Shown one piece after another: positions 24,101-38,299 of a stretch of DNA of 64,000 nt. Made by a program: the position numbers and the translations under genes. The DNA is from Orthonyx spaldingii (taxonomy: Eukaryota; Chordata; Aves; Passeriformes; Orthonychidae). Position 1 is the stretch's first letter. Every line of letters begins with the position of its first letter. The notes beneath the pieces were generated by a model. It searched no databases. It was not told where the DNA came from and saw only the letters and a list, made by a program, of their open reading frames with translations. The stretch spans positions 302,056 to 366,055 of the forward strand of contig VZTJ01004204.1 in the NCBI GenBank assembly GCA_013397795.1, in the 5' to 3' direction.

Positions 24101-25147
24101 CAAAACAGAGGAGAACTGGGTGTTATAACATGGCAATCACTGTATCTAGACAGTATATTTTAAAGATAAGCATATCAAAGATTTGTTTGCATTCTTCTGC
24201 CATCTTCCAGTCTGCCTGCTCAAGGTTGTTTTTTTTTTTGTTCTATCCTCTTTTCTTTCCATCACACAAGCTGGAGTTTATTTGAATCTTTTTTTTCTGT
24301 GAGATTCTGCTCCTCTAATTTATACAGTGATGAGGTTGCCCTGTCTCTGACCTTGGAGAGCTAGTTTGGACTTCCTATATATTTTTGGAGGAGATCTCTA
24401 CCTCTGATTAGAGGTAATAGGTGCTGAAAAGCTGTGCTTAATAGTTGTTTTAAGTCAGCTCTTCGGGAAATCTGGCCTTCAGTTCCCAGAGACTGCAGCT
24501 GTTTTGTGGAAAAGAGAACCAGAAAAAGAAGAAAGGGTGTGTGGGGTGTGTGTGTGTTTATGAACACTCGGTAGCTAATAGAGAGTCAAGTTTTTGCATT
24601 AAACAATGATTCGACTTCTTGTCTTGTCTAATGAATACAGCACACATTCCCCATAATTATAACTCTTACTTTTCCTGTCCAAACATTTTGAAACAGCTGA
24701 AGACTCAAGCAATATTCAGTCTGGAAACCCAGTACCAGAGGATGAGTGTATGGCTTTAGTCAAAGGAGCTAATCCTTCCGTGCAGTCCTCCAATTATTTT
24801 TCTTCATAAATAAGTACACTACTTTATTTTATCCAGAATGAATTCTATTCAATGAGCACTCATCAAATTCCAATCTTAATTAGACTCTAACAAAGCCAAA
24901 CAAACAAATCACTGTGCTTGGATAAAGGCATGTGGGCTGGAGCGTGTGAAAAGAAGAGGTTATACATTTAAATTGTTTTACTTTCTTAACCACTACAGGT
25001 GCTACAAAGCAACAGATGTTAATTTATTATGGCCTTTGATGGTCAAACAGACTGGGTTGAATTATGATCACAACATTTCATGCAATTCTGTAACACTGCT
25101 GTCTTTGTGGGTATCTAAAGCTGTTTTCTCATTTTGCTTTCCCCCCC
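21111..25147. other. Noncoding stretch between CR1 fragment and gap
   Basis: No exon recognised. It contains a perfect 10-bp-stem inverted repeat at 21940-21965, a T/C-rich run near 23170-23195, and an 83-codon ORF at 22.8-23.06 kb in a slightly GC-richer patch without a recognisable domain. Confidence 0.6.
21940..21965. repeat. Perfect inverted repeat (10-bp stem, 6-base loop)
   Basis: TTAAGCCCAG and its exact complement CTGGGCTTAA flank TTTGTG. The stem is short for a microRNA precursor and no poly-T follows, so no function is assigned. Confidence 0.7.
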
Positions 25148-25197
25148 NNNNNNNNNNNNNNNNNNNNNNNNNNNNNNNNNNNNNNNNNNNNNNNNNN
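25148..25197. other. Assembly gap (50 N)
   Basis: Fifty N follow a C-run. The round number suggests a placeholder, and the adjoining homopolymer is a likely cause of the break. True missing length is unknown. Confidence 0.99.
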
Positions 25198-25658
25198 CAT
25201 AGAGTTATATTTTGTCTCAGCTATCAGATGACAGCCACTGTGTAAAAATACTTGAGCTTCCTTACATGGTTTGTATCATCACCAGAAAGCCTTGATAAAA
25301 ATGCAGTCTTATTATCTGTGTAGTTTATTCTCTCCATATATTTCAGAATATATGTCCTAATTTGATATTCCAATATATATAATCAGTCAGCACTTTCCTT
25401 TCATGTTTTTTGACAGAAACACAGGCAGAATACCAAGCAATTAGTCTGAAGAATGATTCCAAAACCCAATCTTACTTCTACCCTCACCCCTTACATGCTT
25501 TGCTGATATGGGATGTTTGTGGTTTATTTCTCTATGAATTCTTTTTTTCTTTCTTTTAATTTTTGAACAAAAGGGTCATCCCCTTATATACCTGTTGTTT
25601 GGTCCTTGGCTATTGCCTTTAAATAAACTAAGCTCTAGAAATAAAAAGCTGTGCTGCC

Positions 25659-25684
25659 TTTTTTTTTTTTTTTTTTTTTTTTTT
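25659..25684. repeat. Poly(T) tract, 26 bases
   Basis: Uninterrupted T-run. No retroposed body recognised beside it. Confidence 0.9.
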
Positions 25685-27791
25685 GGGACACTGCCTGTAT
25701 TTACTATTAAGAACCCTATTAATTATTAGCCATATAAAGAAAGGGTTTAGAAATGCTAGTGTATTAAAATTCACTATAGTTCTAAGACACACATAACAAA
25801 TACTCCTTATTACAGCTTTACTATTCTTATACTGTCCATAGGACAGGGGAATAAGATAGCATGATCAAGATTTTTCTCCCCATCACCATTTCTGTACACA
25901 TGTAAAAGCTTTAAGTCCAAGGTGTACACTTCCTTTTCCACATTTCCTTCCTATCTGGTAACTTTTAAAAACTTCCGAAACTGTGATTTAACACAATATT
26001 TTCATTTTCCTTCCCACCCTCCAACATAAATATATTTTAATATTTCAACTATTTGGCATGCAATGACATGCATACAACAACTAAAAAAAGGGCTTCTTAA
26101 AACATGGTCCAGATTTGTGAAAAGCTTCATGGTTCACTGAACATTTTATTTAATATGGAGATTGTATTCAGAGTTGTTTGATTTGCAGAAATAACAAGCC
26201 CAAATGCTTCAGTTTCTAATGGTAATTAGTTTTCAGCCTAGACAGTCTGTTTAGTTATATATTTACTACCTTGTAAAGAACTATCACAACAAACCCTAAA
26301 GCATTATTTGAAAATTAATAAGCTAAAGAAAGAAGAAATTCTTCATTTTTGCATAGCAACACTCTCTATATTCTACCTTTTGATTGCAAAATCCACCTTT
26401 TCAATTATAGGTGTACTAAATTGTGATGCTTGAAAAACTATAATAGGCAATTATCAATGTTTCTTAATACCATAAATGACTAATGCAAGTATGTTTTGCT
26501 GCAAGGGAAACAAAGACTAGTATTGTGAGCAGATTTCCTCTGCTTCCTGAGTCAGAATAGAACAAACTTTGATTCACATACTTTTGGTGTTATTTGCAAT
26601 TAATATTAGTTTCTGTGGTGGTTAAAATAATGTGCTACAGATTCCATTGCAGCTTACATATTAGAAAATAAAGGCACATTATTTATCCATGTCTTAAAGT
26701 TCACTTGGCTTTTGTGAATCAGGTAAGGAAGCAGAGAGAAGGTTAGAGCACAATACCTTGCAGTGATTTGTATATTCCTGCCTTATACACAAAAACATCT
26801 GAAAGAATCACTTCTTCATCCAGGTATATATTCTGATCTATCCCTTGGTGCTTTTCAAAGTTAATGGAAGAAAAGTCTCCTTTGCCAGACACTGTGTTAG
26901 GTTTTTTTGGACTGGACTCTTCTTCAATGGCTCAACAATGAGTGAGCTCTCAGTGACTGTGGGGGCTAAGAATGCCTCCATTATACTCACTCAGCATGCT
27001 TTACCATTGATTTCTGCCTCTGAACATGGATAGAGGACACGCTTGAGCTGGCAGAAGGAATCACATCATGGCATAGACACCTCAGAAGAACCATGCATTA
27101 TGGAAATCTTCTTAACAAAGGGAGTTCCTCAGCAATCATTAGCATTAGAGGTTCTCTCAACTCTCTCACAAATGGCAATGCAAAGCAAAGAAGGGAACAT
27201 TTTCAAATCTTGGAAAGACTGACCCTCTCCCTTTGTGCTGCTGTGTCAAAAAGCTTTAAATGCCCTTTCATTCCAAATCAGTATAATTGCTTTTGTTCGA
27301 AACCAGGTCCAGGCTTCTTAGCAGTGGAAGCAAAGTAAGATGTGTACTGTTTCGAGGTCAAGGAACTAAGTGACTTTGTTGTTCTTCATCACTGCCAATA
27401 GTTACATCGAGTTTTGTGGGGATTCCAGAAGACTATCCAAAGTGGAAAAGACATGAGATGAAGTGGGATGGGTTGGTAAGGTGTCAGGCTGCCAGTCAAT
27501 GCACAGCCTCACCAAGAGTGGAAAGTTCTACCTTCGTTCTCAGTGCCACAGGAAGCTGTTCTGGTAGGCAATGAAATGGTGGCCTAGTCAGTCTTTGGAC
27601 ATGTGCAGCAGCCATATGAACTACTTGATTTCTCCGTTAGCCACCAAATAGGCTCGTGCCTCTTCCATCTTCCCTCCCCTTCCTTTCCCTTTCTTCTGTC
27701 CATCAGCTCTCTGTTTCCTTTCTTTTTCAATAGGGTTAATTTTCTTCCAGTTCAAAATCTGAACCAGATCAGCAGTGTCAAGGAAATACTG

Positions 27792-27806
27792 AAAAAAAAA
27801 AAAAAA
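27792..27806. repeat. Poly(A) tract, 15 bases
   Basis: Uninterrupted A-run followed closely by a C-run at 27815-27822. Confidence 0.85.
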
Positions 27807-30800
27807 GACAACAAACCCCCCCAAAACCAGAATGTAGGAAAAGTGTATGTCTCCTCGCCACCCTCACCTTCAGTAGAATCTAGCAATCAAATCAGCTTAG
27901 TCATATCATAAAATTACACACTAAGATAGGTCCTTTTTATTCTTCCCCAAAACCTTAAGCTAGGAAGGCCACTTCAGAACAACAAAGACAACATTGCAAA
28001 CGTGAATTTGAAACCTCAGGAAATGAGATGCAGCTAGTCATATTACACCTCTGTAATCATTTTCTAAGGGCAGTCTTAGTTTGAAATAATTCCTACGCAA
28101 TTCTGAAAGCTACTGCGTCCTATTAGCAAAAACTGGTCTGAACTAAACTGCCAGAGAAATAACAGACCCACTCTGAATGTTTTCTGAGAAGGAATTATTT
28201 TTTTCCCAGTGGTATTTGGTGAGGGCATTTCCTTGACAGAATTTATCAGGATGACAGAAGTGGTCATTCGTTTCTCCAAGTATCTTCCAGTAAAAAATGT
28301 TTATTCACTGTAGATGTGAATGTTTATTGTGTCAGAGAAACAGGAAATACAGGCTTCATATCTGAAGACTGCATATTTTAACTTAAGTGTGCTTTCTGAA
28401 AGTCTGTGATTTCTGCAAAACAAAGCAAAATCTCTACAAAAACACTGGGAAAGTTCAATGCTTGTGTTCCTGGAGACTTATATTAAAACCTAAAGCATTT
28501 TATACATAATTTCATGCATGTTGTTTATTGAGTGTTTTAAACAGCAATGTCCATGGAAATACAGAAACAAAAAGTAAGTAGTCTTTTAAGAAGACTTAGT
28601 TTTTGATTGTTTCTGTGATATATTCATGGACATGAGTATATGATGACTTATTTTCTATACAAGGAAAAAGATGTGGTTTCGTTAAAGCGTTAATAAGAAC
28701 AATTAACCTTGTAGTACATTAATGCATATGTAAAATACAAGTTGGTCATAAACAAGATAATAAGTATGTTTAAACATATAGTTTTCTTGTAAGACTTCAG
28801 TGAAGTTAGGCTGGGGTTTTAATATACTTGGGAAGTTAAAATGTGCTGGATGATGTTGTCATAAGAGCAACAGTCATATAATAAGGTATGTTAGGTATTG
28901 TTTGAGACACATAGTTTACACATTTTGTTTACAGGAACATTATTTACAAAACTGTCCAAAATAGATAGTGCCAGAATTAGAAGACTCTAAGAGGTAAGTT
29001 AGAAAAGTAATTCTTTTCCAGAGGAAAAATTCTCTGCTTTCTGTAATTCAACTTGAATATCTCAGCCCACTGGATAATGAGTCTGATAAAAAAAAACTGT
29101 AGAGGTTTTCTTGCTAGACTCATATGAAGTTAGTATTAAAACATTATAGTAATAATTTGCTGCTTTTACCATGTTGGCACACAATGTTTTCTATAATAGT
29201 TTTAATAAGTTCCATATGACTAGTTGGAAAGATTAACTTAATTAAATAACACATTATTGATTTATCTTTTGCTAACAAGTCAACACTTTGGTTAAAACTG
29301 TAAAACTAGTAGGAAAAATAGTGCAAAAGTTTATATCCTTGATATAAAGTATCACAAATGTCTTGGTTTGGAGACAACAAACCAGATAAACAAATTAAAG
29401 AATGTTTCTCATTTGCTGTTATATTCTATTGCACATTTCTTTTTAAAAGTAAAACCTTTGCTGTGTCCATTTATACCATCTGAGCAGAGCAGTGGCTATG
29501 TGTTTTAACCCCTTTTATTCCTTTGTCTGAAAAGAAATTTTAACTGCTCTTTCTGTCACTGAAAAAAAGCTAGAGGACCAAATAAGGTATATGACTGCTC
29601 TGCAGTAGTTTTCACTACAGAAAGGTTTAGCAAAGAAAATAAGCATCTACTTGGAATATGTTTGCTATAGCTAATAAGATAAGATGAGAGACACCTTTTT
29701 CAAAACGCAGGTAAAAATTCAGAATTCTTAAGGTACTTGCATCCAAAATCATTACGACTTTTTAGTTTTTCCATAAGTTTTAGCAAGTACAACTTTCAGA
29801 ATATGCACAAATGGATTATACAGCTAAAGTGAACAAATTTTGCGGACTTGTATTTGCATGGAGAACTGAATTACTTACAAGTAAATCGGAAGTGGGAACT
29901 CTTACAAATTCCTCCCTGAATTGAAAGAAGCTAAAAAAAGAAAATGTTTTCTAAAATCTTGAGGTTTTTTCCTACTAGTAGTAGGGAAAATAGTATTAAA
30001 GACTGTGGGAAAACCAGTGGCATTCTTGCTTTTCTTTCTATTTGCTTATTTAGCCTACAATTTGGTGCTACAGTAATTTCTTAAGGCTACAGTAACTTTT
30101 CAGCCATGTCAAGAAAACAGCATCTGGAAATCAGAAAAACAACAGAATTACTTCAATTTGTGGAATAATTTATAGCTGAAAGATAAAATATACTCTTCAA
30201 AATCTAAAACCCTAATCATTTACTGCTAGTAAAAGAAAGTAGAATACAGTATACCCAGTCCTGCCGGGAAGACAGTTTTTACCATAATTCTTCCTGGAAC
30301 AACAGGAATTAGGGAACAGACAAGCTAAACAGGGCTGCCACCTCCCTATCAAAACCTGTCAAGCCAAAATACTATTACTTTTGGGATGTCAGTGTCTTAC
30401 TAAACCACTTAGCATTAATTGACAACTTCTCCTGCAGTGTAAGAGACTTAATTGCAAAGTTAGCACAACTCCGTAGTTTGAAGTAGCAGAGCCCAAGTGT
30501 CAAAGCTGGCAGTTTTAAAAATTAGTTAGCCTAGCAGAAGACAAAATGCAGAGGGTGAAAAGTTCTTCCTGTCAGGGAAAACTATACATAGGCTTGATGG
30601 AATGCCTGTCCTGTTCTCTGCTGTCACCAACACGCATGGCCCATATTTTGCTTCTGCTATATTGGAAAATACATTGAGGAGATTGTAGCAGAGAAGTCCG
30701 TGGTTATGGCTGACAATGCCTAAGGACCATCTGAGTCCTGCACTAATTCTAATATGTTAAAATACCTCCAGTTGCAAGGAATGGGACAAAGTTTGCTGCC

Positions 30801-33800
30801 AGGGCAGACAGCAGACAGTGTGCTGGGGTGGTGATCAGTGGTTTGTCAGAGAGATTGTTGAGACACTCACAGCCTGGTTGGGACATTGCTTTCTCTCTGT
30901 AGTGTGAAGCTGCAACTGTACTGGTATGACTTTGATGATGATGTTTCATTGCTTATGAGAATTAAATGTATCCCAGTAGAAGATCAGGGGAGTTTGCAAG
31001 AAACTTGATCAATTATTGCAAGGTTACTGGTTTTTCTGATTTACCAAACTAACACCTTTTCATTCTGTTTTTTTCTCAACCCTTATGTTCAAAAATGTTG
31101 GTTGACTTCAAATTCTGGAGCTATTTAAATCTCTAAATCACTCCATAGTAGGCTGAATGAAAGCTGACAGTTAAAGCAAATTTAAACAGTCATACTTAAA
31201 AGTTAAATTAATTTTTCTTAAACTTCATGTAATGTATATGTTTGAGATTTCAGAGAAAGACTGTATTATGATACATTTAGAGGGTAAACAGTGTAATTTA
31301 CCAGAACTAAATTACAATTATTTTATTACAAATAATTTTAAAAGAAAAGACTAGACAGTAACCAGACAGTAACTGCCTGTGAATTTAAATTATAAGGGAT
31401 ATAGACAAATAGATTTCTAAGACCTATTTATAAACCAGAATTTATTAGCAGTTCAGACAGAATTGTATTTAAGTGTAAAACCATCCCAGCAGAGGAATGT
31501 GGGATTGTTTTGTGGGGAGACTTTTCTCTTAGGCATGACTATGGAAAGCAACTTATTCTTGAGACTGCCACCTTCAATAGTAGTATGTTATGTATGGTCT
31601 TTATACAAAGTTAGTAAAGTCTAAGAGATAATGAGATTAACAGAAAAATGTATAACAGATGTTTTGTATAATGTCTAATGTGATGTATAAGCAACTTCAA
31701 TAAGGCTTTTTAAAACCATGGTCTCCTAAAAGGGACCATTGAAAGTATGGGACCCTTAGGTAGCAAATTAAAGCCAGCACATGAAATGATAGGCTTGTTT
31801 TCTATAATTACTTTTCACAGACCTTTTAGAAACAGTTTGTGGAGAAACCCCAGGGTTCTGTGCACCACAGATTGCAAACCACTGAATTAAACATCCAGGA
31901 CTGGTGGAGGAGTTAGCCAGTGGGCTAAACAGGAACAAAAGAGTAATAGTTCCTAAACATACAGAGCACCTAGAGCTAGGGATTTATATAGCTCACAGTT
32001 GGTTAGGCCAGTGATGTGAGTAAAGAGCACTGGGTTCATTTAGAATGGTTATACCCACTTGTATTTGTTACCAAAGTTTACAGCAGAGATGCATGTAATA
32101 AAGAAAAAAGTTTTACTGAATTTTACCCTAGCAGATAAGTTTGTAATTAAAGAAAAGGACACAAAAGAAGTGTTTAGCTGGTGCTAATGGGATGTTGACA
32201 CTACCCAGTGAAAAAAGAGGTCACTGGCAAGCAAAATGAAAAGAAAATTTAATGGAATTTGTGTCTGAAGGTAAGATTTGAGAGCCTGAGCTCTGAGGTC
32301 TTCTTTCTAAGCATCTGCAGCTGTAAAGGTTGAGGAATATTTTAGGAACTCTAGATAAGATGAGCTAAGTAATTAGAAAGTTCTAAGCAATTAGAACAGG
32401 ATGAGTTTTACATATTTTGATTGTAGCCATTTAATGTAAGCAAAGGCCTAACCTAAATCTCACTAAGTATTTCCTTCCTTAGTTTCAGCTTTACTCTTCT
32501 GTGAGGCAAGATGCATGAGAATGAGAAATCAGAGCCAGTGGAGGCAGCAAACAAAGCAATACTGTACTTGTGCAGTGCTGACAGCCTCCAGATTCTAACA
32601 AGTTTTCTGCCAAATTTCTAAAGGTATTTTGGTGTCAATACCTCTGGTGCCAAACTTTATGAAGGACCTGCCAAAAGTGGTACCATGTAGTCAGGTGTAG
32701 ACAAGTGAGAGACCATGTAGTGTCACTCATACTCCAAACCATCACAGTATTTACAATCTAGGTCTGCTGCTGGCAAGTTCTACATGCCAACAAAGTCCTT
32801 AGACCCTCTTACAGCAATGTCTAATTCTATACATGCCTAGTTACCTGGGAGATTTCATCCCTCTCCCCTATTTCAACCAAACAGATCTCTTTTGTCCCTG
32901 GTCACTGCCTTAGCTAAAAGGGGGTGTCACTCTCCTCCTCCCTACAAAGCTGTATGCAAGGAAAAGTGACCTCACATGAACAGTCCCAAAACAAGAAGTC
33001 TCTTCTACACCCTGAGTAAAGCACAGAGCAACTCTTTGAAACTTAAAATTTACTCTCTCTTCACACTTACAATATATGCCCTTCTTTTCAGCTTCTTAGA
33101 ATGTGAAACATTTTATTTTCCTCATGTCTGTTTGTGTCCAGTTTAAAGAGCGATGATTCTAATGACCAACAAAGATTTCTAGAATAAAAACATCAATTTT
33201 ACAGTTTCTGAGGAAGTAGAAAACTCAGGATTTTCTGTTTAAAAATTGCAATTCAGAAATACCTATTCATACTTATACAGGTGATGATATTTTAAATGAA
33301 GATTTTATAGCAATAATAAGACCAGAAACCCTGTGAAAATGAGGTAATTCATAGTATGTTGTATAAAAGACAGTGCTACAATAGTAATAGGACAAAGAGA
33401 AACATGAAAAGATTTAATAGTTAAATCTTGAGGGGATATTTAATAACTAGAAGTCTGATAAAGCACTATTTACCATAATTACATATATAGTTAAACTTTA
33501 TGTACATGTTTCAGTTACAACATCTCAAGTTAGTGAAAGAGAATCTGCTGCCAGACCATAACAGATTGTTCCCACAGGACATCTGTTTCATGTGTTTAAT
33601 TTCTTTAAAAAAGTAGGCAATTCTTTGTGGCTATAAAAGTATGAAAGCATAAAGTTTTATTTGATATTATGTCAAAATTAAATAGTTGTGTCACATTTTT
33701 TCTTTTATCCCAAATAATATTTAATGCTGACACAGTTCTGATGCACCAGTAAATTATTATACAGTTTTTGAAACTATTGTAGCATTCAGAGCACGGAAAA

Positions 33801-34319
33801 CACTAAAATACTTTTGGGTTAGATGTAGAGTACTTCTTTGGGATTAAACATCTTACTGAAATGGGATAACTGCACTTACACACACACACAAAAGTTTATC
33901 TAGAAAACCCAGCATTCACAGGTGTCTTTTTAGGCATCTTTAATTTGAGGCAGACTCATGGCCTTTGGCTGAGGAATGGGTAAAATAAGGAGCAGGGCAG
34001 CTCCAATGGGCACTCTGCTCATACAAAGACTGGCATGGGATTAGCAGGTGTCTTGTCTCTATGGTCCAGGGAGGACACTAATGCTAAGTATCCTTGGAGT
34101 GAAGGTGGCACCACCAGCAGTATACACATTTATGTCTGAGCTAGTTATCCAGCATTGTCTTTGTGGACAAGGAATACAAGTACCTAAATACAAGAGCCTG
34201 TTCAGGGATTCATTTATGTCATTTTAACATAGACATCTCAAACAGTTATGATTAGTTTCTTCCTAAAAGTATCTGTTTCCTCAATTGACTAGAAAAGGAG
34301 CCTGGACATCTTGCTTGGG

Positions 34320-35083
34320 TGTAGATATTTGCTTTATTCACATACAAAGTTCAATGGCGTTCATTCTTCATTTGTAAGCCCTGACTCAAACTTGGTTACC
34401 CCAAACCAAACACAGGGCCCAAGCACCGAAGCCATAAGTGTGATCAAAGGAGAACTAGTAAAAAACAGAACAATTATATTCTTATAAATCAATAAAGATG
34501 AAAATGCTGCTGCTCTCCTTTGTTTGCCTGATAATGTGAAGTACTTGTAAGGCAGGCAGATATCTGGGATCCAGTGCCCCCACCATGAAGGAAGGTTAGA
34601 CACCTACTTCTCACTCCCAAGAACAATATCTTGCTAATCAGGCTCCAGTTTAGCCTGGAGAAGGCTCCCACAGTCTCTCCTGGGAAATTAGCTTGCAGAA
34701 GGCAAAAGTACAAGAGTTTTGATACCATAAAAGAGCAAAAAAGGAGCAGGCTGATCCATAAACCAGTGGTGAATACAGTCCACCAAATCGAGGAGTAAAA
34801 TCTGGTGCCTAGTGGGGGAATAAAACAGTAAAAGATTTAGGAAGTGGAGGCTTGCCACCATGATTTCTGTCTATAGTTCTGGGAGCCTGATTTCTAGGTT
34901 GATGGTCAATCTTCCTTTTGCTTCTTGACTATGTCTGCACTTTTTAGCTTTTTCTTAAAGCTAATATTTTTGAAAGCTTCTTCTCCATGGTGGGTGAAGG
35001 GAAGCAATATAACTCCCATTCTAACAAAAGTGAGAGACACATGTATCATCATGGCTGATGGCATGTAGAGCAAGAGGGCAGAT
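34320..35083 (-). other. Possible minus-strand terminal exon (weak)
   Basis: On the minus strand a pyrimidine-rich tract ending in TAG (splice-acceptor-like, boundary at 35083/35084) opens into a frame that stays open to a stop at 34906-34908, about 58 codons. This ends in a lysine-rich tail (KKKLKSADIVKKQKED). An AATAAA signal follows on the same strand at 34333-34338, giving an apparent 3' UTR of about 570 bases. The order acceptor, ORF, poly(A) signal fits a last exon or a retroposed 3' end. All three signals are common by chance, and the peptide was not recognised. Confidence 0.2.
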
Positions 35084-35109
35084 CTAGGAAGAGTAGGGTA
35101 GGACATCAA

Positions 35110-38100
35110 TAAAAGATCCCTTAATGGAGAGGCAGGTAATTTTTTTGGTTGGTCGGTTTGTTAATTTTCTATTTCTTTAATAGAGAAAACACAGAGAATT
35201 TCAAGCAAAACAAGTGCAGTCAAATCGCTGCATTCAGGAGAGAAATTATAACAATAAAAATTATATATTTCAAGCTACTCATATTCCTATTGGGTGCTGG
35301 AGGAGTAAGAAAATATCATCATTGCTATGTCCCTGCACAAGTGTAGGATTGGCTAGTGAGACAGTAGTGATTTACAATGCTGTCAAGGACATCTTCAGCT
35401 CCTAATCAAGGAAAAGTTCAATTTTTTTTCTGTACTCAGGCCTGTATTTCATTTTTTATAATCCCTTTCCACTTCTATACAGAATACTCAGCCAAACTCC
35501 CACCTGAGCCCTTCAGAAACTGTAACTAAACTGGGTAAACTGCCCACCCTTAGTGGCTGGGGTACTACAACCTAATATGACAGCATTTACAAAAATGAGA
35601 GCAGTGCTCAATGTCCACAACACGGGCATCATCCTATCCCTTAGTCTTTCATTCATCTGTTCTTCCACGCACCAGACTAAACCCAAAAGTTTCCAGAATC
35701 AATGGGTTTTCTTTACAGATGTTGATAATGTAATTCTCAGTTACTCAGTCAATAAAAAAATGACCCTCAAATCACAGATCTTAAAACCTTAATTCGATAA
35801 TCTTAGTGTTAACTACTTCATAAATTCTATTAATTTAGTTTGATTACAGTAACCTGGTGTTTGAATAAACCATATTTCCAGAAAATCATTGTCTTCATTT
35901 TTCAGATGCTAAGACATGAAAAATCAACAGCTTCTCTTGCTCTTTCATTCTTTCTGTGAATCATTCTCAGTGGTAAACATGAGCTGTGTTCTCAAATCTC
36001 AACACAGTATTTTAGCAGAAGAGTATTCTTTCTGGACCTAAACATCACCTTGCCTGTTTGTGCCTCAAAGACCTGAAACAGTTCTCTTTGCTGTGTTATC
36101 ATGCAAGGTTTGATGATATTATGACACCTTTCATTGTTTCCTGAGCTGCTGATTTCCAGAATATAGTTTTCTACTGTTTCGATGTGACCTAGATGCATAA
36201 TTTTGCATTTAACTTGAATGGGTTCAGCTTGCCAAGCAATCCAAATTTTTCTTTATACCTTCCTGGTCTTCATAATTATGTACCACTCTGCCAATCTCTA
36301 TGTCAGGAATGTAAGATATCAACAATGTTTTGATATTTACTAAGGCATATGGAAATGTTGAATAGCATCTTTTAATTCCTAGTGTTTATGACCCATATTT
36401 GAAACCATTCAACTCTCACTGAAAAACCCCTACATCTGAGAGTGGAACGTTAACCAGTTCTTAATGTATTAAATGTCTGCTTATTAATCTTGCAATGAAT
36501 GTGAATTTAGGATACTTTAACCAAGCGTTGTTGACACATGGGCAACCATAGAGTTACTTGAGGTCAAAGGTGAGAAGTATTTCCATATGAGGAAACTCAG
36601 GGACACAACTAAATATCCTTCTCCTTATAATTCATGAAACAGTAGAAGTTTTCACCCCATGATTACACTGAATACAAATTCAGGGAGATGTACCTGATTT
36701 GCATGTAGTACTGCATCTGTAAGAGAGAAAGAGTCAGAAGACAAGAAAAAATGTAGTACTAATTGGAATTAAAACAAGGGGAAAATGGTGTAGTCATGAC
36801 AGAAATGAAACAGGGAGAGTTTTTTGAGTGATATTCTGTCTAGAAAGCTGGCATAGAACTGTGAGAAAGGAAATGCTCTCCTGTTGTTTAATTGTACTAT
36901 GTTTGGAGTAATGGAACCTCTGTGTACATTCTTTGTAAATTAGAATGATTGCAGTAAAAAAAATATTTAGCTCCTATGGCATCAGGGAGGCCAGTGTTTC
37001 TTAGATGAGGTCTGAGATCACCTCGGCTTGTTATTGCTTGGAAGCAGGATATGTAAGTGTCGAAGCAACTCATCCCAGCCTGGAATTTCAGCAAAATTCA
37101 CAGAAAGTGTAAAGTCAGAGTGATGGACATCAGCTCTTCAAAGAATGGGTTTTTTTTCAAAGGCTTGTAACTCCTGACCTCTTTTGCGAATAAAGTGACT
37201 GTGATTAAGAAATCCTTTGTGCCCAAACTTGTGGTTTTGCTATTCTAGCTGTCATCCCTGAAGCTGTGAAACTGAAAGTACAGTTTTTTAGGTTTTTTGG
37301 TCATGATTTTCAACGATTTTATGGTCTTTGTGCAGAAATAAACCAATATTTTTGTTATAATAATGTTCCCTTCTTAGTTTCCCTATATAAATATCCACAT
37401 TTCACAACTGCTATTTTGTGTTATTTATCGTCTATTACCCACTTTTTTCACCCTTAAATTTAGCCTTTTGGCTAAATTTAGCCAAAGTTATTCTGTCTTT
37501 GCTGTAGAAACAAAATATTTTAATATTTTAGTAGATTATAGTCTTATATCATTGAAAATACTAATTAATACTTGGTTGTATTTAATTAATTAGTTGTAAT
37601 TAATTATTTTCTGCTTCTGCGGTGTCTTCCAAATAAGCTGTTCTCATCTTCAACTTTATGAAAATAGTTCTTTCAAAATCTAAGCATACATATTGTTCTT
37701 TTCCTTACCTGCATGTATGTAAAAAAGCTTGTCCACAATAAGCAGCAAACAAGCTTAAGTCAAAATAAGAATTTTAAAATAAGAAGATAAGAAACCATTC
37801 CTGTAACTAAGAAGTTTTTGCTCATCATTCTCATATCCAAAGTGAAATCATCTTTTTCCTGGTTATAATGTGGTTTGTGTCATAGTTCTTTAGAAATTAT
37901 GTATTTAACTCCCAAAGGTCTTGGGAACCATCTCCATGCTATTGCCAAAAAACACCATCCATAATCCATGAGATCAGAAAGCATAATTTTAAAACAGCTG
38001 GAATTTTTTCCTGTCATTCTCCTGAAAGTTTTTCAGAAGTCCTTTCTACTATACAAGCCTGCTTCATATTTTGTACCATGGTTAACTCATCCTTTTTAAA

Positions 38101-38299
38101 TAGAACTGAAACTGAGGTATACATGTAAAGGGATATTAATACTTTCCCATATCTACCACAAATGCAGCCATAGGTATTGTTTCTCAAGTTTGAAGTTGTA
38201 TCTCGTTGTTTTCTTAGTTCTCCTGTACAAGATCCATTCTGTCACTTCTTCAACCACATTATTAGTAAATTTGAACTCTGGAATTCATTGATTTTCACA
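35110..38299. other. Noncoding stretch
   Basis: No exon recognised. Palindromic AT-rich sequence at 37455-37483 and around 37560-37610 is the only clear structure. Confidence 0.6.
37455..37483. repeat. Nested palindromes: 11-bp-stem hairpin overlapping a 14-bp palindrome
   Basis: TAAATTTAGCC, a TTTT loop, and the exact complement form a hairpin at 37455-37480. GGCTAAATTTAGCC (37470-37483) is itself a perfect palindrome, so AAATTTAGCC also recurs directly. Confidence 0.7.

Larger units (their letters stand above)
25198..34310. other. AT-rich noncoding desert
   Basis: Nine kilobases with no recognised gene or interspersed repeat. ORFs are at most 102 codons. Donor-like CAG|GTAAGG (26722/26723) and an acceptor/donor pair framing 28935-28993 occur, but the 59-base interval has a stop in every frame. 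Homopolymers at 25659-25684 and 27792-27806 are listed separately. Confidence 0.6.

Noticed and set aside
28935..28993. Acceptor/donor pair framing 59 bases
   Set aside because: Stops occur in all three frames and such pairs recur by chance in tens of kilobases of intron-like DNA.
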